The notes: generated by a model not told the origin, from the letters alone. A stretch of 64,000 nt of DNA from SZUA-100 sp965248135 (GCA_965248135.1 CBDFIN010000012.1:2367661-2431660), one strand, 5' to 3'. Counted from the first letter of the stretch, positions 53,370 to 63,029 are shown. Numbers and translations are program-made.

Positions 53370-54239
53370 ATGCTGCGCCGTATTGCCGTGTTTAAACGCA
53401 TTGTTGTTGATGCGCTGGGTCATTTCGACAGCGATGACGGCTGGGCGATGGCTTCTCATGTCGCTATGTCGGTTTTGCTGGCGCTGTTTCCGTTCCTGAT
53501 TTTTGCAACCAGTATGGCGAGTTTTCTCGGTGCCGGTGCGATGGCATCCACGGCGGTGGAATTTATATTTGATCTGGTACCAAAAGTGATCGCCACGCCG
53601 ATTGCAGCAGAGGTTAGAACAGTGCTTTCGGTACCACGCGGTGACGTGTTGACCTTTGGCGGACTTCTGGCGCTGATATTTGCTTCCAACGGGGTCGAGG
53701 CGATGCGCGTGGCGCTCAACCGGGCCTACAGAAAGAAGGAAAGCCGCTCGTTTATCTTTCGCCGTGGGCAAAGCCTTTTCTTCGTGATGCTTGCGGTCGC
53801 GGCACTCTTGTCAATTGCATTCTTGCTGGTGTTGGCGCCATTGGCCTGGACCATTGTGCTAAAGTATTTTCCCAATGCGGAAAAGCTCTCCGGTCAGGTC
53901 ATTTTATTGCGCTACTGCGTGGTTTTGATCATTTTGATCACCGGGCTGTATGCGTCTCATCTGTGGCTACCGGCTGGCAAGCGCCGATTTGCGGTCCTTT
54001 GGCCAGGCATTTTGGCGACAATATTCGCTTTTTATACTGGCTCGTTCCTGTTTGCCACCTATCTGGAGCAGTTTGCCACCTATGCCAGCACCTATGCGGG
54101 CCTTGCTGGCGGTGTGATAGCGTTGTTGTTTCTCTATCTTCTGGCGGCATTTTTTATTATCGGCGCAGAACTCAATGCAGCTATAAGCCGTTATCTGGAG
54201 GCAAGATCGCGAGTAGTACGGCCTAATCGGGTCGGCTGA
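53370..54239 (+). CDS. YihY/BrkB-family membrane protein
   Basis: 289 residues; ATG 53370 follows GGAGGA. Six membrane segments and the family pattern DGWAMASHVAMSVLLALFPFLIFATSMASFLG, LLALIFASNGVEAMRVALNRAYRKKESRSF and AGLAGGVIALLFLYLLAAFFIIGAELNAAI. Formerly called ribonuclease BN, which is not supported; probably a membrane transport or envelope protein of unknown substrate. Confidence 0.9.
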   Translation: MLRRIAVFKRIVVDALGHFDSDDGWAMASHVAMSVLLALFPFLIFATSMASFLGAGAMASTAVEFIFDLVPKVIATPIAAEVRTVLSVPRGDVLTFGGLLALIFASNGVEAMRVALNRAYRKKESRSFIFRRGQSLFFVMLAVAALLSIAFLLVLAPLAWTIVLKYFPNAEKLSGQVILLRYCVVLIILITGLYASHLWLPAGKRRFAVLWPGILATIFAFYTGSFLFATYLEQFATYASTYAGLAGGVIALLFLYLLAAFFIIGAELNAAISRYLEARSRVVRPNRVG

Positions 54240-54268
54240 CAGGCCGTAACCGGTCTACTTGGCAGCAA

Positions 54269-54949
54269 TTAGTCATCACCACTGGCTAGCCGCCTGAGTG
54301 CGCCTATGTCGGAGATGATAATCTGGTCCTTGATGCAATTTGCCCCATAGCCTCGCAATTTGTTTAACACACGCGAAAGGCTTTCAGGCTGAATACCAAG
54401 TCGGGAGGCGATCAGCGCTTTCTCGTAGGGAAGCTTGACGACCGCGGAACGGGTATTGCTTGGGCACATCTTAACCAAAAAATGAGCCAGTCTTTGCACC
54501 GAATTTCTGCCCTTCACCTGCTCGACCTCTTTTACCAGGTCCCTCATGTGAAGCGTGGTTGATGCCAACATGCTCATGGCGACGCGGGGAGATTCCTGCA
54601 ATTGGCGTTCGACCAACCCACAGCTTATAGGCAGCAAGCGAGCATCCGAAACTACTTCCGCCGTTGCCGGATATCGGTGATCACCAAACATTGCCGCTTC
54701 GGCAAAGGTCTCACCGTTGGTAAATATATGCAAAATAGCCTGTTCGCCGGAGGGAAACTGCCGGTAGAGTTTCACCCAACCAGCCAAAACGACATAAAAA
54801 TGGTGGGCGTCGTCACCTTGCTGAAAAATAATTTTCCCCTTGGCATAATTTCGGGGCGATTCGTTGCCGACAATTTTGCGTAAATCGTCATCCAACAACT
54901 GTTTGAACAGGCTGGTTCGCTTGACGATTTCTATGTCTTCCTGGTTCAT
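54269..54949 (-). CDS. Crp/Fnr-family transcriptional regulator
   Basis: 226 residues from ATG 54949; ATG 54979 is an alternative. The cyclic-nucleotide-like sensor domain (KGKIIFQQGDDAHHFYVVLAGWVKLYRQFPSGEQAILHIFTNGETFAEAAMFG) is followed by the dimer helix and a helix-turn-helix (KALIASRLGIQPESLSRVLNKLRGYG) with the E-x2-SR recognition pattern of FNR-type proteins. The sensor lacks an FNR cysteine cluster in this reading, so it resembles the Dnr/NnrR-like NO-sensing or cysteine-free groups. Targets unknown; oxygen or NO control is an inference. Confidence 0.85.
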   Translation of the reverse strand: MNQEDIEIVKRTSLFKQLLDDDLRKIVGNESPRNYAKGKIIFQQGDDAHHFYVVLAGWVKLYRQFPSGEQAILHIFTNGETFAEAAMFGDHRYPATAEVVSDARLLPISCGLVERQLQESPRVAMSMLASTTLHMRDLVKEVEQVKGRNSVQRLAHFLVKMCPSNTRSAVVKLPYEKALIASRLGIQPESLSRVLNKLRGYGANCIKDQIIISDIGALRRLASGDD

Positions 54950-55129
54950 GACAAAACAATAGCAATTGTTGGTCGACATAAATGGATGCACGTCCGCTGA
55001 ACCAAAACGGCAGCAGTAGCACCATTGAGAGTTTAGTGTCATGAATACGGGTCTATTGCAAACGGTTCGGCAGATGATTTGATTGACCATCATGATCGCA
55101 GCCCCCAACATGACTGTCGATGAAATTCA

Positions 55130-55699
55130 ATGCCAAATTCGCAACTAACGGGTGAGGGAGCCGAGGAATTGCAATCAACCGACCTATGGGTGTTTGGCTA
55201 TGGCTCGCTGATGTGGCGGCCTGGATTTAATACACTTGAAGCGATTCCAGCCACGCTGTATGGCGCCCACCGGGCGCTTTGTATCTATTCCTGGGTTCAC
55301 CGGGGAACACAGCAGCGACCTGGGCTGGTTTTGGGTCTCGATTCGGGTGGATCCTGCCGTGGTATGGCCTTTCGGGTTGCCGAAGAAGACCGTGGTGAGG
55401 TGTTGGCCTACCTTCGCGAGCGTGAGCTCGTCACCAATGTCTATCGTGAAGCAGAACGGTCGCTCAGGCTTGATGGCGGGCGAAGGGTTTTGGCTGTTGC
55501 TTATCTTGTCGATCGCGATCACCAGCAATATGCCGGCCTATTGGCGCATGGTGAGTTGGTGCAGCAGGTGCGCGGTGCTGTTGGCCAATCCGGTGCTAAT
55601 GAAGAATATATTCATAACACCGTAGCCCATTTGCGCGAACTTGGTATTCGCGATCACCGGCTTGAACAACTGGCGCTCGAGCTTGACAGCGCGAAATAG
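55130..55699 (+). CDS. Gamma-glutamylcyclotransferase, ChaC-like
   Basis: 189 residues. VFGYGSLMWRPGF is the cyclotransferase substrate loop and the catalytic glutamate lies in YLRERELVTNVY; LVDRDHQQYAG and NEEYIHNTVAHLRELGI are typical of ChaC. It degrades glutathione to 5-oxoproline and Cys-Gly. Divergent from the Crp/Fnr gene. Confidence 0.92.
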   Translation: MPNSQLTGEGAEELQSTDLWVFGYGSLMWRPGFNTLEAIPATLYGAHRALCIYSWVHRGTQQRPGLVLGLDSGGSCRGMAFRVAEEDRGEVLAYLRERELVTNVYREAERSLRLDGGRRVLAVAYLVDRDHQQYAGLLAHGELVQQVRGAVGQSGANEEYIHNTVAHLRELGIRDHRLEQLALELDSAK

Positions 55700-55703
55700 C
55701 GCT

Positions 55704-56108
55704 TCACACCTTCAAATGATATGTCAATGCCATGGCAATGCAGTGGCGCAATTCGTCTTCAGCGATCTGATCGTCTCGGTTGAAGATAATAGCCCGGTTC
55801 TTTTGAAACGAAAATTTGTCTGGATACAATCGGCGAAATTGCTCGATCAGTGATGTCTGGCAATGCACGTATAGCCCGTACTGGTTCTTTTTTTGGTCAG
55901 CACTAATGCGGATTGTTGTGCCGGATTTTGGCTCGACCGTGAGATAGGCCGGCACATTCCATTTCAGCGTTTCGTCAATCGCTCCAGTACCAGGCGTTGC
56001 CTTAGCCGTATCGAATATTAGCGTGCGAAGATGCAGCAGCGGTCGGCGCAAGGGGTCTGGCAATGCAATGAAGTAGTTTTCGATTTCCTTGCAGGCATAT
56101 GGTTGCAT
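55704..56108 (-). CDS. DUF1801-family protein
   Basis: 134 residues from ATG 56108, eleven bases after the leuB stop. The pattern EIENYFIALPDPLRRPLLHLRTLIFDTAKATPG, DETLKWNVPAYLT and VHCQTSLIEQFRRLYPDKFSFQKNRAIIFNRDD fits the DUF1801 (YdhG-like) family. Function unknown. Convergent with the ChaC gene. Confidence 0.8.
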   Translation of the reverse strand: MQPYACKEIENYFIALPDPLRRPLLHLRTLIFDTAKATPGTGAIDETLKWNVPAYLTVEPKSGTTIRISADQKKNQYGLYVHCQTSLIEQFRRLYPDKFSFQKNRAIIFNRDDQIAEDELRHCIAMALTYHLKV

Positions 56109-56118
56109 GGCCAACACC

Positions 56119-57231
56119 CTACGACGACAGTTTGGAGAACTCGGCCAAAATTGTATCGCCCATCTGGCCCGTTCCAACCTGTTGCATACCGTTCGACATA
56201 ATATCGGGTGTGCGCAGTCCCTTGTCCAACACGGTCGCAATGGCTTTTTCCAGACGGTCGGCATCGTCAATCATGTCAAATGAGTAGCGAAGGCACATGG
56301 CAAACGAGGCAATCATGGCTATCGGATTGGCCGCCTCTGTGCCGGCGATGTCAGGTGCCGAACCATGCACCGGCTCATAGAGCGCCCGGCGTGAGCCGGT
56401 TACCGCGTCGGGTGCGCCAAGCGAGGCCGATGGCAACATGCCAAGCGAACCGGTCAACATGGCGGCAACATCGGAAAGCATATCGCCGAACAGATTATCG
56501 GTGACAATGACATCGAACTGTTTTGGCTGGCGCACCAGTTGCATACCGCCGGCGTCTGCCAGCATGTGATCAAGTTCGACATCAACATATTCTGCAGCAT
56601 GGACTGCTGTTACGACCTCATTCCAAAGAACGCCGGATTTCATCACATTGCGTTTTTCCATCGATGTAACTTTGTTCTGCCTGGTCTTGGCAAGATCAAA
56701 AGCAACGCGCGAAATCCGCTCGATTTCAAAGGTATCATAGACCTGGGTGTCCACCGCCCGCTTTTGCCCGTTACCAAGATCGGTGATCTCCTTGGGTTCG
56801 CCAAAGTAGACACCACCGGTCAATTCGCGCACGATCAATATGTCCAGACCTTCAATTATGTCGCGCCGCAGCGACGACGAGCCGGCCAGTGCCGGATAGC
56901 AGATGGCCGGCCGCAGATTGGCAAACAACCCCATATCCTTGCGCAATCGCAACAGGCCGGCTTCGGGTCGCACCTCATAGGGCACATCGTCCCATTTAGG
57001 CCCGCCAACGGCACCAAAAAGGACGGCGTCACTGGCCATGGCTTGCGCCATATCAGCATCCGAAATCGATTGCCCGTGCGCATCATAGGCCGAGCCACCG
57101 ACCAAACCTTCGCTGGTTTCAAAACCGGAACCAAGTTCCGCGTTCATCCAATCGATGATTTTGCGTACTTCGTTCATTGCTTGCGGGCCGATGCCGTCGC
57201 CGGGGAGGAGAAGGAGTTTACGGCTTGCCAT
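56119..57231 (-). CDS. leuB: 3-isopropylmalate dehydrogenase
   Basis: 370 residues. LLPGDGIGPQAMNEVRKI at the start, LRLRKDMGLFANLRPAICY, VRELTGGVYFGEPKEI, DNLFGDMLSDVAAMLTGSLGMLPSASLG and EPVHGSAPDIAGTEAANPIAMIAS are all diagnostic. Third step of leucine synthesis. leuD lies about 560 bases upstream on the same strand, with a RidA gene between. Confidence 0.97.
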   Translation of the reverse strand: MASRKLLLLPGDGIGPQAMNEVRKIIDWMNAELGSGFETSEGLVGGSAYDAHGQSISDADMAQAMASDAVLFGAVGGPKWDDVPYEVRPEAGLLRLRKDMGLFANLRPAICYPALAGSSSLRRDIIEGLDILIVRELTGGVYFGEPKEITDLGNGQKRAVDTQVYDTFEIERISRVAFDLAKTRQNKVTSMEKRNVMKSGVLWNEVVTAVHAAEYVDVELDHMLADAGGMQLVRQPKQFDVIVTDNLFGDMLSDVAAMLTGSLGMLPSASLGAPDAVTGSRRALYEPVHGSAPDIAGTEAANPIAMIASFAMCLRYSFDMIDDADRLEKAIATVLDKGLRTPDIMSNGMQQVGTGQMGDTILAEFSKLSS

Positions 57232-57397
57232 TTGTATGCGTCCTTGGTTTTGCGGAAATTTGAAGTAAGCGCGGTCGCGCCTGACTTTCCTTAAACGCTC
57301 GACATCCGGAATTCAACCGGCGAGCTGACTTCGTCAATTGTTCCGATTTATTAGAGACGATCCACGGTCGCAATTTTGAGCAACACCAGGCTTGAAT

Positions 57398-57805
57398 TCA
57401 GCGGCGATAGGCGGTTACTTCGATTTCGATTTTCATTTCCGGCTTGATCAAATCGGCGATGATCATCGTGGCGGCGGGCCGGATTTCGCCAAAATAGGCG
57501 CCGGTTACCTCGAACACGGCGTCAATATGTTCCGCGGCGGTGACAATATAGTTGACACGAACAACATCACCGAGCTCAAATTGTGCTTCGCCAAGCGCGG
57601 CAATGATGGTTTCAAAACAGTTTCTGGTCTGATCGTCCACCGAGTAGGGCATGATCATCGCCGCATAGTCATAACCGGTGGTGCCGGCGACAAAACACCA
57701 GTGGTCATCCGGCGTCGTTATAGCAACAGCACGCGAATAACCGGCCTTTTTTTCAAGCGCGTACCCGGTGGAGATAAGCTGGCGATGTTTAATTTTCACA
57801 CCCAT
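57398..57805 (-). CDS. RidA-family protein
   Basis: 135 residues. Family pattern YSRAVAITTPDDHWCFVAGTTGYD, QTRNCFETIIAALGEAQFELGDVVRVNYIVT and IRPAATMIIADLIKPEMKIEIEVTAYR; the arginine that binds imine carboxylates is present (RPAAT). It hydrolyses reactive enamines/imines. Start overlaps the leuD end by ten bases, so the two are co-transcribed. Confidence 0.92.
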   Translation of the reverse strand: MGVKIKHRQLISTGYALEKKAGYSRAVAITTPDDHWCFVAGTTGYDYAAMIMPYSVDDQTRNCFETIIAALGEAQFELGDVVRVNYIVTAAEHIDAVFEVTGAYFGEIRPAATMIIADLIKPEMKIEIEVTAYRR

Positions 57806-58401
57806 GGTCGGTGCTCGCCCAATTCAGCCTCATAGGTGTCAATGGTGCCGGCCTTTTCCATCGTCAGACCGATATCATCAAGACCATTTAACAGACAGTG
57901 TTTCTTGAACTCGTCGATCTCAAAGGCGATTGTTCCGCCATCAGGGCCCTTGATTTCTTGTGCCTCAAGATCGACCGAAAGGGTCGCATTGGCACCGCGA
58001 GAGGCATCATCCAAGAGCTTTTCAAGCTCGTCTGGCGAAACCATGATCGGCAAAATGCCATTCTTGAAGCAATTATTATAAAATATATCGGCAAAGCTGG
58101 TTGAAATCACACACCGGATGCCAAAATCAGCCAGCGCCCAGGGGGCATGTTCGCGGCTTGAGCCACAGCCGAAATTATCGCCGGCAACCAGAATTTCAGC
58201 CTTGCGGTAAGCGGGTTTGTTGAGCACGAAGTCGGATTTTTCCGACCCATCCTCGTTGAACCGCATTTCAGCGAAAAGGCCGCTGCCCAGCCCGGTTCTC
58301 TTGATGGTCTTTAAATAGTCCTTTGGAATGATCATATCGGTATCGATATTGATGATCGGCAAGGGTGCTGCGACGCCAGTGACTTTATCGAATTTGTTCA
58401 T
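57796..58401 (-). CDS. leuD: 3-isopropylmalate dehydratase small subunit
   Basis: 201 residues, normal length. NIDTDMIIPKDYLKTIKRTGLGSGLF, DNFGCGSSREHAPWALADFGIRCVISTSFADIFYNNCFKNGILP are diagnostic swivel-domain segments. It works with LeuC, not in the window. RidA and leuB follow. Confidence 0.97.
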   Translation of the reverse strand: MNKFDKVTGVAAPLPIINIDTDMIIPKDYLKTIKRTGLGSGLFAEMRFNEDGSEKSDFVLNKPAYRKAEILVAGDNFGCGSSREHAPWALADFGIRCVISTSFADIFYNNCFKNGILPIMVSPDELEKLLDDASRGANATLSVDLEAQEIKGPDGGTIAFEIDEFKKHCLLNGLDDIGLTMEKAGTIDTYEAELGEHRPWV

Positions 58402-58510
58402 TTTTCTGACAGTTCCCTAATTGAGCATCAGCGCAATCTATACCACGGCCATAACCAGGTCGAGAGCATTCCGTTTCAATACGAGCAAATAACATGGCGG
58501 CGACAGAGTG

Positions 58511-59149
58511 CTATTCGGCCAGAATCATCAAGCTGATGCTGAGATTGACCACTTCGACCCGCCGGTTTTCAGGCGCTTCAGGATCTTCCTCGTTTTTCAA
58601 CCGCTCTTCGCCAAAGCCCACGGCAACCAGTCTTTCCTTTTCAATATTGAATTTCTCGATCAGATATTGTTGAACCGAAGCGGCACGCCTTTCCGACAAT
58701 TGTTGATTATATTTGTTTTCACCCGTGGCGTCCGCGTGGCCGTTCAATGCGATGCGCAAATGGGCCAGCGACTTGTTTTCAAGTGCCGTGCCGAGCTGAT
58801 CGAGCGCCGGTTTTGAAATGGCCATGATCTTATCGGATGCCAGCTCGAAATTTATTTCGATGTCCATCGCCGGCAATTGTCCATAGGAAAATAATTTGCC
58901 GAGCTTGCGCCGGTCGCCCAGGGTTATGCCGCGTGAGGGAAGCGCACGGAGAAATTTTTCCCGTGCAATGATTTTGTCATCCTTGACGCTCAGCGATCGG
59001 GTGCTATTGGATTGTGCCTTCGGAATCTTCAATTTGCTGACGATTTTGGTGCTTGTTGGCATTTGTGCCGCACTTTGGGTGGTGGGCAAAATGGCAAAAT
59101 ATACCGCGGCAGCGGCAAACAAAATGCATCGGGTGACAATTTCAGGCAT
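58511..59149 (-). CDS. OmpA-family protein
   Basis: 212 residues. A hydrophobic N-terminus (CILFAAAAVYFAILPTTQSAAQM) is a signal sequence. The C-terminal OmpA domain reads INFELASDKIMAISKPALDQLGTALEN, NGHADATGENKYNQQLSERRAASVQQYLIEKFNI and VGFGEERLKNEEDPEAPENRRVEVVN, with the Asp and Arg that bind diaminopimelate. No beta-barrel or lipobox, so a periplasmic peptidoglycan-binding protein. Confidence 0.88.
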   Translation of the reverse strand: MPEIVTRCILFAAAAVYFAILPTTQSAAQMPTSTKIVSKLKIPKAQSNSTRSLSVKDDKIIAREKFLRALPSRGITLGDRRKLGKLFSYGQLPAMDIEINFELASDKIMAISKPALDQLGTALENKSLAHLRIALNGHADATGENKYNQQLSERRAASVQQYLIEKFNIEKERLVAVGFGEERLKNEEDPEAPENRRVEVVNLSISLMILAE

Positions 59150-59267
59150 GACAGTTCAGATCCATTGTTGAGAAAACCTCGCGTTTCAATGTAAATCAGC
59201 CTACCGGCAGACCGGTCGAGCTTCCCCGGACCCGATCTGTCGGATTCCATTATGGCGATTAAATGGC

Positions 59268-60368
59268 CTAAAATGCCGGAACCACGTCGTATCCGGCATC
59301 TTGCAACTGCCGTAATACTCCATTTTCACCAGGCAGATGGAGCGCACCGACCGCCATGAACACGGCGCCTTCGGCAAAATGCTGCAGCGAGCGTTCGACC
59401 ATGACCGCATTTCTTTTGGTAATCAGCGCCTGCTGAAAAGCAGCGTAGCCCGAACCCTTTGAAGTACCCGGTGTCAGTTGTTTTATGAAGGGCCAGATAT
59501 GGCCAACCTTACCCTGTTGGTAGATAATCACCATGGTTTCCATCATATCGTCAAGCAGACTGCCAAGATGCACCGTTTCCTTCAATGACTTGAGATGGAA
59601 CTCGAAAGGTAATCCCGCCATCGCGCTGAGCTGCTCGTGGATAGTTTCAAGACCTACCAGTTTTTTGCCCTGCGACACGGCACGCTGCGCTAGCCGGTAA
59701 TCAAGAACATTTTGCTTTCGCTGTTTGCGCTCTATTTCGCAAAGCGGCATGACAATCGCGGTCGCCAGCACCCAGGGCTGCATGCGTTTGCCGAGAAAAT
59801 AGGGAACATTGCGGCCCTTCAACCGGTGCTTGATTTTCGCAATAGTGTTTTCATCATAGTGTTTTTCCAGTGTCGAACCATCGCTCAAGAACATCATGGA
59901 GCGAAACTGGATCATTGTTTTCGCTGCCGCATCCTGGTCCAGCAACTCGGTGTTTTCAACGACTACCGTTGCTGCCTGATCTAAGGCGCTTTCCACCGAC
60001 GCGGGAATTTTGACCACCCGGGGATCAGCAAAATGCATGGTGCCGAACACCCAGGAAGGTGGCAGGCCCGCTTTTTCGATCCGCCAGAACCGCGAACTGC
60101 CATTGATCACCACGGCCGAGGCGCGTTCAATTCGCGCCAGCGCCTCGGGATCTTCTTTTTCCATCAGCGCCAGCAGGTTTTTCCCGGCACAGACAATCGG
60201 CGGATTGTCAGTGGTTTTCTCGGAAGTTTGGCTAGCAATGGCCTTGCCCGCCAGTCCCGCAATCACCAGAAATGATGCCACAAGTGCCAATCTGATAGCG
60301 GTCGAAATCCAGACTATTATGGTGAGTGTTCTATCGAGCGTGGCAGATCGTACCAAATACGCCATCAT
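59268..60368 (-). CDS. TraB/GumN-family protein
   Basis: 366 residues from ATG 60368 (a second ATG follows directly). One membrane segment at about 13-38 is followed by the TraB/GumN domain: LPPSWVFGTMHFADPRV near residue 100, VVVENTELLD, and the C-terminal GAVFMAVGALHLPGENGVLRQLQDAGYDV with the GxxH motif. Members are proposed erythromycin-esterase-like or Tiki-like metalloproteases, but activity here is unknown. Anchored in or exported across the inner membrane. Confidence 0.87.
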   Translation of the reverse strand: MMAYLVRSATLDRTLTIIVWISTAIRLALVASFLVIAGLAGKAIASQTSEKTTDNPPIVCAGKNLLALMEKEDPEALARIERASAVVINGSSRFWRIEKAGLPPSWVFGTMHFADPRVVKIPASVESALDQAATVVVENTELLDQDAAAKTMIQFRSMMFLSDGSTLEKHYDENTIAKIKHRLKGRNVPYFLGKRMQPWVLATAIVMPLCEIERKQRKQNVLDYRLAQRAVSQGKKLVGLETIHEQLSAMAGLPFEFHLKSLKETVHLGSLLDDMMETMVIIYQQGKVGHIWPFIKQLTPGTSKGSGYAAFQQALITKRNAVMVERSLQHFAEGAVFMAVGALHLPGENGVLRQLQDAGYDVVPAF

Positions 60369-60682
60369 TTTGGTATTCCAGTGTCGGTGTGAACTTGGTT
60401 TGGTGTACCGAATAGCGGGAAAGATTGGAATTTTCCTTAAGGCAAGCGTTGACACCGGTCGAAAGTGAGCCCGGCTTGTTTTATGGTTAATAACCGGTTA
60501 ATGCGCCGTCGATTGGTGGTGGTTGGCGCCCGCGCGAATTGGGCGTCCTTGGAGCTGAATTCATCCTGAAAAACAGCGGTGCGGTGAAGGTGGTAGCAGC
60601 AAAATTTCTATTGCAATCTAAAGGGTCATGGGCCATATACCGACCGCTGGCATCAACTACCCTCAAGTGCCGGTATGGTTGA

Positions 60683-60757
60683 GCGGGCGTAGCTCAGGGG
60701 TAGAGCGCAACCTTGCCAAGGTTGAAGTCGTGAGTTCGAATCTCATCGCCCGCTCCA
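60683..60757 (+). tRNA. tRNA-Gly (GCC)
   Basis: The acceptor stem GCGGGCG (60683-60689) pairs with CGCCCGC (60747-60753). D-loop GCTCAGGGGTAGAGC, anticodon loop TTGCCAA with GCC, and T-loop GTTCGAATC are in place, and CCA is encoded (60755-60757). The 5' gap (60369-60682) shows no gene. No duplicated tRNA 3' end was found nearby, so it is not visibly an integration site. Confidence 0.97.
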
Positions 60758-60783
60758 AAATTTTATCACACTTTCAATACTCA

Positions 60784-60817
60784 CTCTTACTAAGAGCTTG
60801 TAAGGTAAGAGTTTTTT
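60784..60817 (+). terminator. Intrinsic terminator downstream of tRNA-Gly
   Basis: CTCTTAC (60784-60790) pairs with GTAAGAG (60805-60811) and is followed by six T, ending the tRNA transcript. The remaining bases up to 60956 show no feature. Confidence 0.75.
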
Positions 60818-60956
60818 GTAGATTCGAAACTCGACAAAACTCCGCCACTGTCAGTTCTGCTAAACAAATTACTAAACATTTTGCTAAACTATTGGAGCGT
60901 GTTTAGCGATGAAACTTACTCGGTGAGGCTCCAGGTTCTATCTTGTTAAGCGGGTT

Positions 60957-61033
60957 CTAGTGGTCTGGCCGAAACGCTTGAATCCCTTTTCAGCACGTTC
61001 TTTTTCAAGTGTTTTGGCCCCAAAGACCAATAG
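60957..61033 (+). repeat. Palindromic repeat, family B (left half of a doublet)
   Basis: 77-base unit almost identical to 51201-51277 and 63030-63106 (a few substitutions, e.g. the right arm ends ACCAATAG). A 14-base linker (TAACTTATTGAATT) joins it to the family A unit at 61048, giving a 169-base doublet repeated in the same order at 63030-63198. Confidence 0.9.
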
Positions 61034-61047
61034 TAACTTATTGAATT

Positions 61048-61125
61048 CTAGTGGTTCTTATGATTCCAACATTTGCCATAATTACGAGCCGCTGGCGGAT
61101 GCAAATGTTGGTACAGAACCACTGG
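61048..61125 (+). repeat. Palindromic repeat, family A (right half of a doublet)
   Basis: 78-base unit nearly identical to 63121-63198 and, inverted, to 30143-30219. It overlaps the 3' end of the minus-strand DUF3768 gene and provides its last residues and stop codon. Confidence 0.9.
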
Positions 61126-61429
61126 GATCGGGTGAGCCGTATTCATGATTGCGGTCATAACAATCCACCTTGAACCAGACCCGAGTACCATCAATCTCAA
61201 CACCGCCAAATTCGTGAGTGCCATAGGGGTCGTTGTCGCCGACAAAATTGTCGAATTCCCTTATGGCGACCAGCACACGGCGTTTGATATCGTTTTCCAG
61301 GGCATCAACGCCTCTGGTCAACAGCACAGTGCCGCCTACAAATGTCCGGCGAAAACGATCGTTCAATTCGCGGACCTTTTCCGCCTTGTCGTCTTGCTCC
61401 AGACCATTGCCATCAGAGTTTTCATTCAT
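61082..61429 (-). CDS. DUF3768 protein with repeat-derived C-terminus
   Basis: 115 residues from ATG 61429. The DUF3768 pattern is seen in VRELNDRFRRTFVGGTVLLTRGVDALENDIKRRVL, FVGDNDPYGTHEFGGVEIDGTRVWFKVDCYD. Function unknown; members are common on plasmids and accessory islands of alphaproteobacteria. The last dozen residues (VPTFASASGS) are translated from the family A repeat, so the original end of the gene has been replaced or extended by the repeat. Confidence 0.8.
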   Translation of the reverse strand: MNENSDGNGLEQDDKAEKVRELNDRFRRTFVGGTVLLTRGVDALENDIKRRVLVAIREFDNFVGDNDPYGTHEFGGVEIDGTRVWFKVDCYDRNHEYGSPDPSGSVPTFASASGS

Positions 61430-61724
61430 GAGAAACTGAAGTTAATCACAGGGAAGAATAGCAGGTATGATTCAACTGCCCCAGCTTTGCACAAACGCTA
61501 AGTGTTATTGTTGTGCCGGTATCCGTACCTCATGGCCATATTGTTCAAGATAAAGCGAAAAAACCTGCCACACCCAGATCACCTGTCAACGGTTCACCCC
61601 GTTTTTTTTATCCCTGTCGGGCGTTGTCAATCAGCATTGAAGTTTGACCCCTTATCGGCGTGCAATTTTGGCCCCTTGCTGTTCTGCATTTTGGATTGAG
61701 GTTATCGTTCTGGTTGCGAAGGTA

Positions 61725-61777
61725 AGAAGGGATCAAAGCGCGGAGACTTCAATTATCGCAGCGCTTTGATCCCTTCT
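61725..61777 (-). terminator. Hairpin terminator downstream of istB
   Basis: AGAAGGGATCAAAGCGC (61725-61741) and GCGCTTTGATCCCTTCT (61761-61777) are perfect 17-base complements around a 19-base loop, directly after the istB stop. It probably ends the istAB transcript or insulates the element. Confidence 0.6.
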
Positions 61778-61784
61778 GGTTTGA

Positions 61785-62514
61785 TCAGTTACGATGTTTG
61801 AGACGCCAGCTTTCATTGCCGGTCTCAATGATGTCGCAATGATGCGTGAGGCGGTCGAGTAGTGCGGTTGTCATTTTGGCATCACCGAATACGGTTGGCC
61901 ATTCAGCGAAGGTAAGATTAGTAGTGACAATGATTGATGTGCGCTCGTAGAGCTGGCTGATCAGATGGAACAAGAGCTGGCCACCTGATTGTGCGAATGG
62001 CAGGTAACCGAGTTCGTCAATGATCAACAGATCAACGCGGGTCAACCGATCTGTCATACGCCCGGCCTTTCCATCACGGTGCTCAGCCTCAAGGCGATTG
62101 ACCAGATCAACGGCGCTGAAGAATCTGACACGATGGCGGGTCTTTACTATGTTGGAACCGATAGCAGTTGCCAGGTGTGTTTTTCCAGTGCCGGTTCCTC
62201 CGACGAAAACGGCGTTTCTTGTTTGATCAAGGAATGAGTCACCATGCAAACCGCGCACAAGTTCCTCATTGAGCGGGCTGGCATCAAAGTTGAACTCCTC
62301 AAGTGTCTTCATGACCGGGAATTTGGCCGCACTCATTTGATAACGGATTGACCGCGCCGTTTTCTCTATGATCTCGGCTTTTAACAAATCACCCAAAAAT
62401 CTCTGCAGCACTTCGTTTATGTTGAATGCCCGAGCGCATGACATCATCATAGGCTAACCGCATACCCGACAATTGCAACTGCCGCATCATATCGACGATG
62501 CCATGACGCTCCAT
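61785..62514 (-). pseudogene. istB: IS21 helper ATPase IstB, frameshifted
   Basis: ATG 62514 follows GGAGG and opens MERHGIVDMMRQLQLSGMRLAYDDVM, ending RSAAEIFG at a stop near 62389. The rest continues in another frame from GDLLKAEIIEKTARSIRYQMS through the Walker A motif FVGGTGTGKTHLA and Walker B LLIIDELGYLP to the C-terminus at 61785. The break is a single-base change in a T/G run at about 62392-62400. Otherwise complete at about 243 residues. Confidence 0.85.
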
Positions 62515-63029
62515 GATGAACCTCCACTGTGATCCGGTCATATCGTGCACAATCGGCGACTGGATCTTCATGAAGCTGCAGATGCGGCGGAATGGGGACA
62601 CAATCAGGCAGATTATCCGGTTCATTCTGGCGTGACAGTATATTCAGTACCGCATCGGCGCTGCGCAATCCTGCATTCAGGGCTGTTTGGCAAGCGGCCT
62701 CAACAGCATCCACGCCCTGTTCATGGGCGGCCAGAAGCAAATCGACCATCTGTCTATCACCATCCGGGGTTGCTGATAACCTTTTACGGATAGTCGTCAG
62801 TGCCATCGGGTTGAATTTTGGGGCAAGACCAGTTCCTTGAAAGGTGCGCCATTACGAATGGCACCGGGTTTGCGTTCAAGAATGGGTACATAATGCACCT
62901 GAATATTTGGCGGATCATATATTGTTTTGTCCCGGCCAAAGCGGCGGTCATGCTCACCAACAATCTGCTCGTTCTGTAGCAAAATGATCTTGGTTGCTGT
63001 TGCGCGAAGCTGTACCGGTTTGCCGGCAG

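Noticed and set aside
60683..60757. tRNA-Gly as an integration site for the accessory region to its right
   Set aside because: No integrase gene and no repeated tRNA 3' end found within the following 3 kb.
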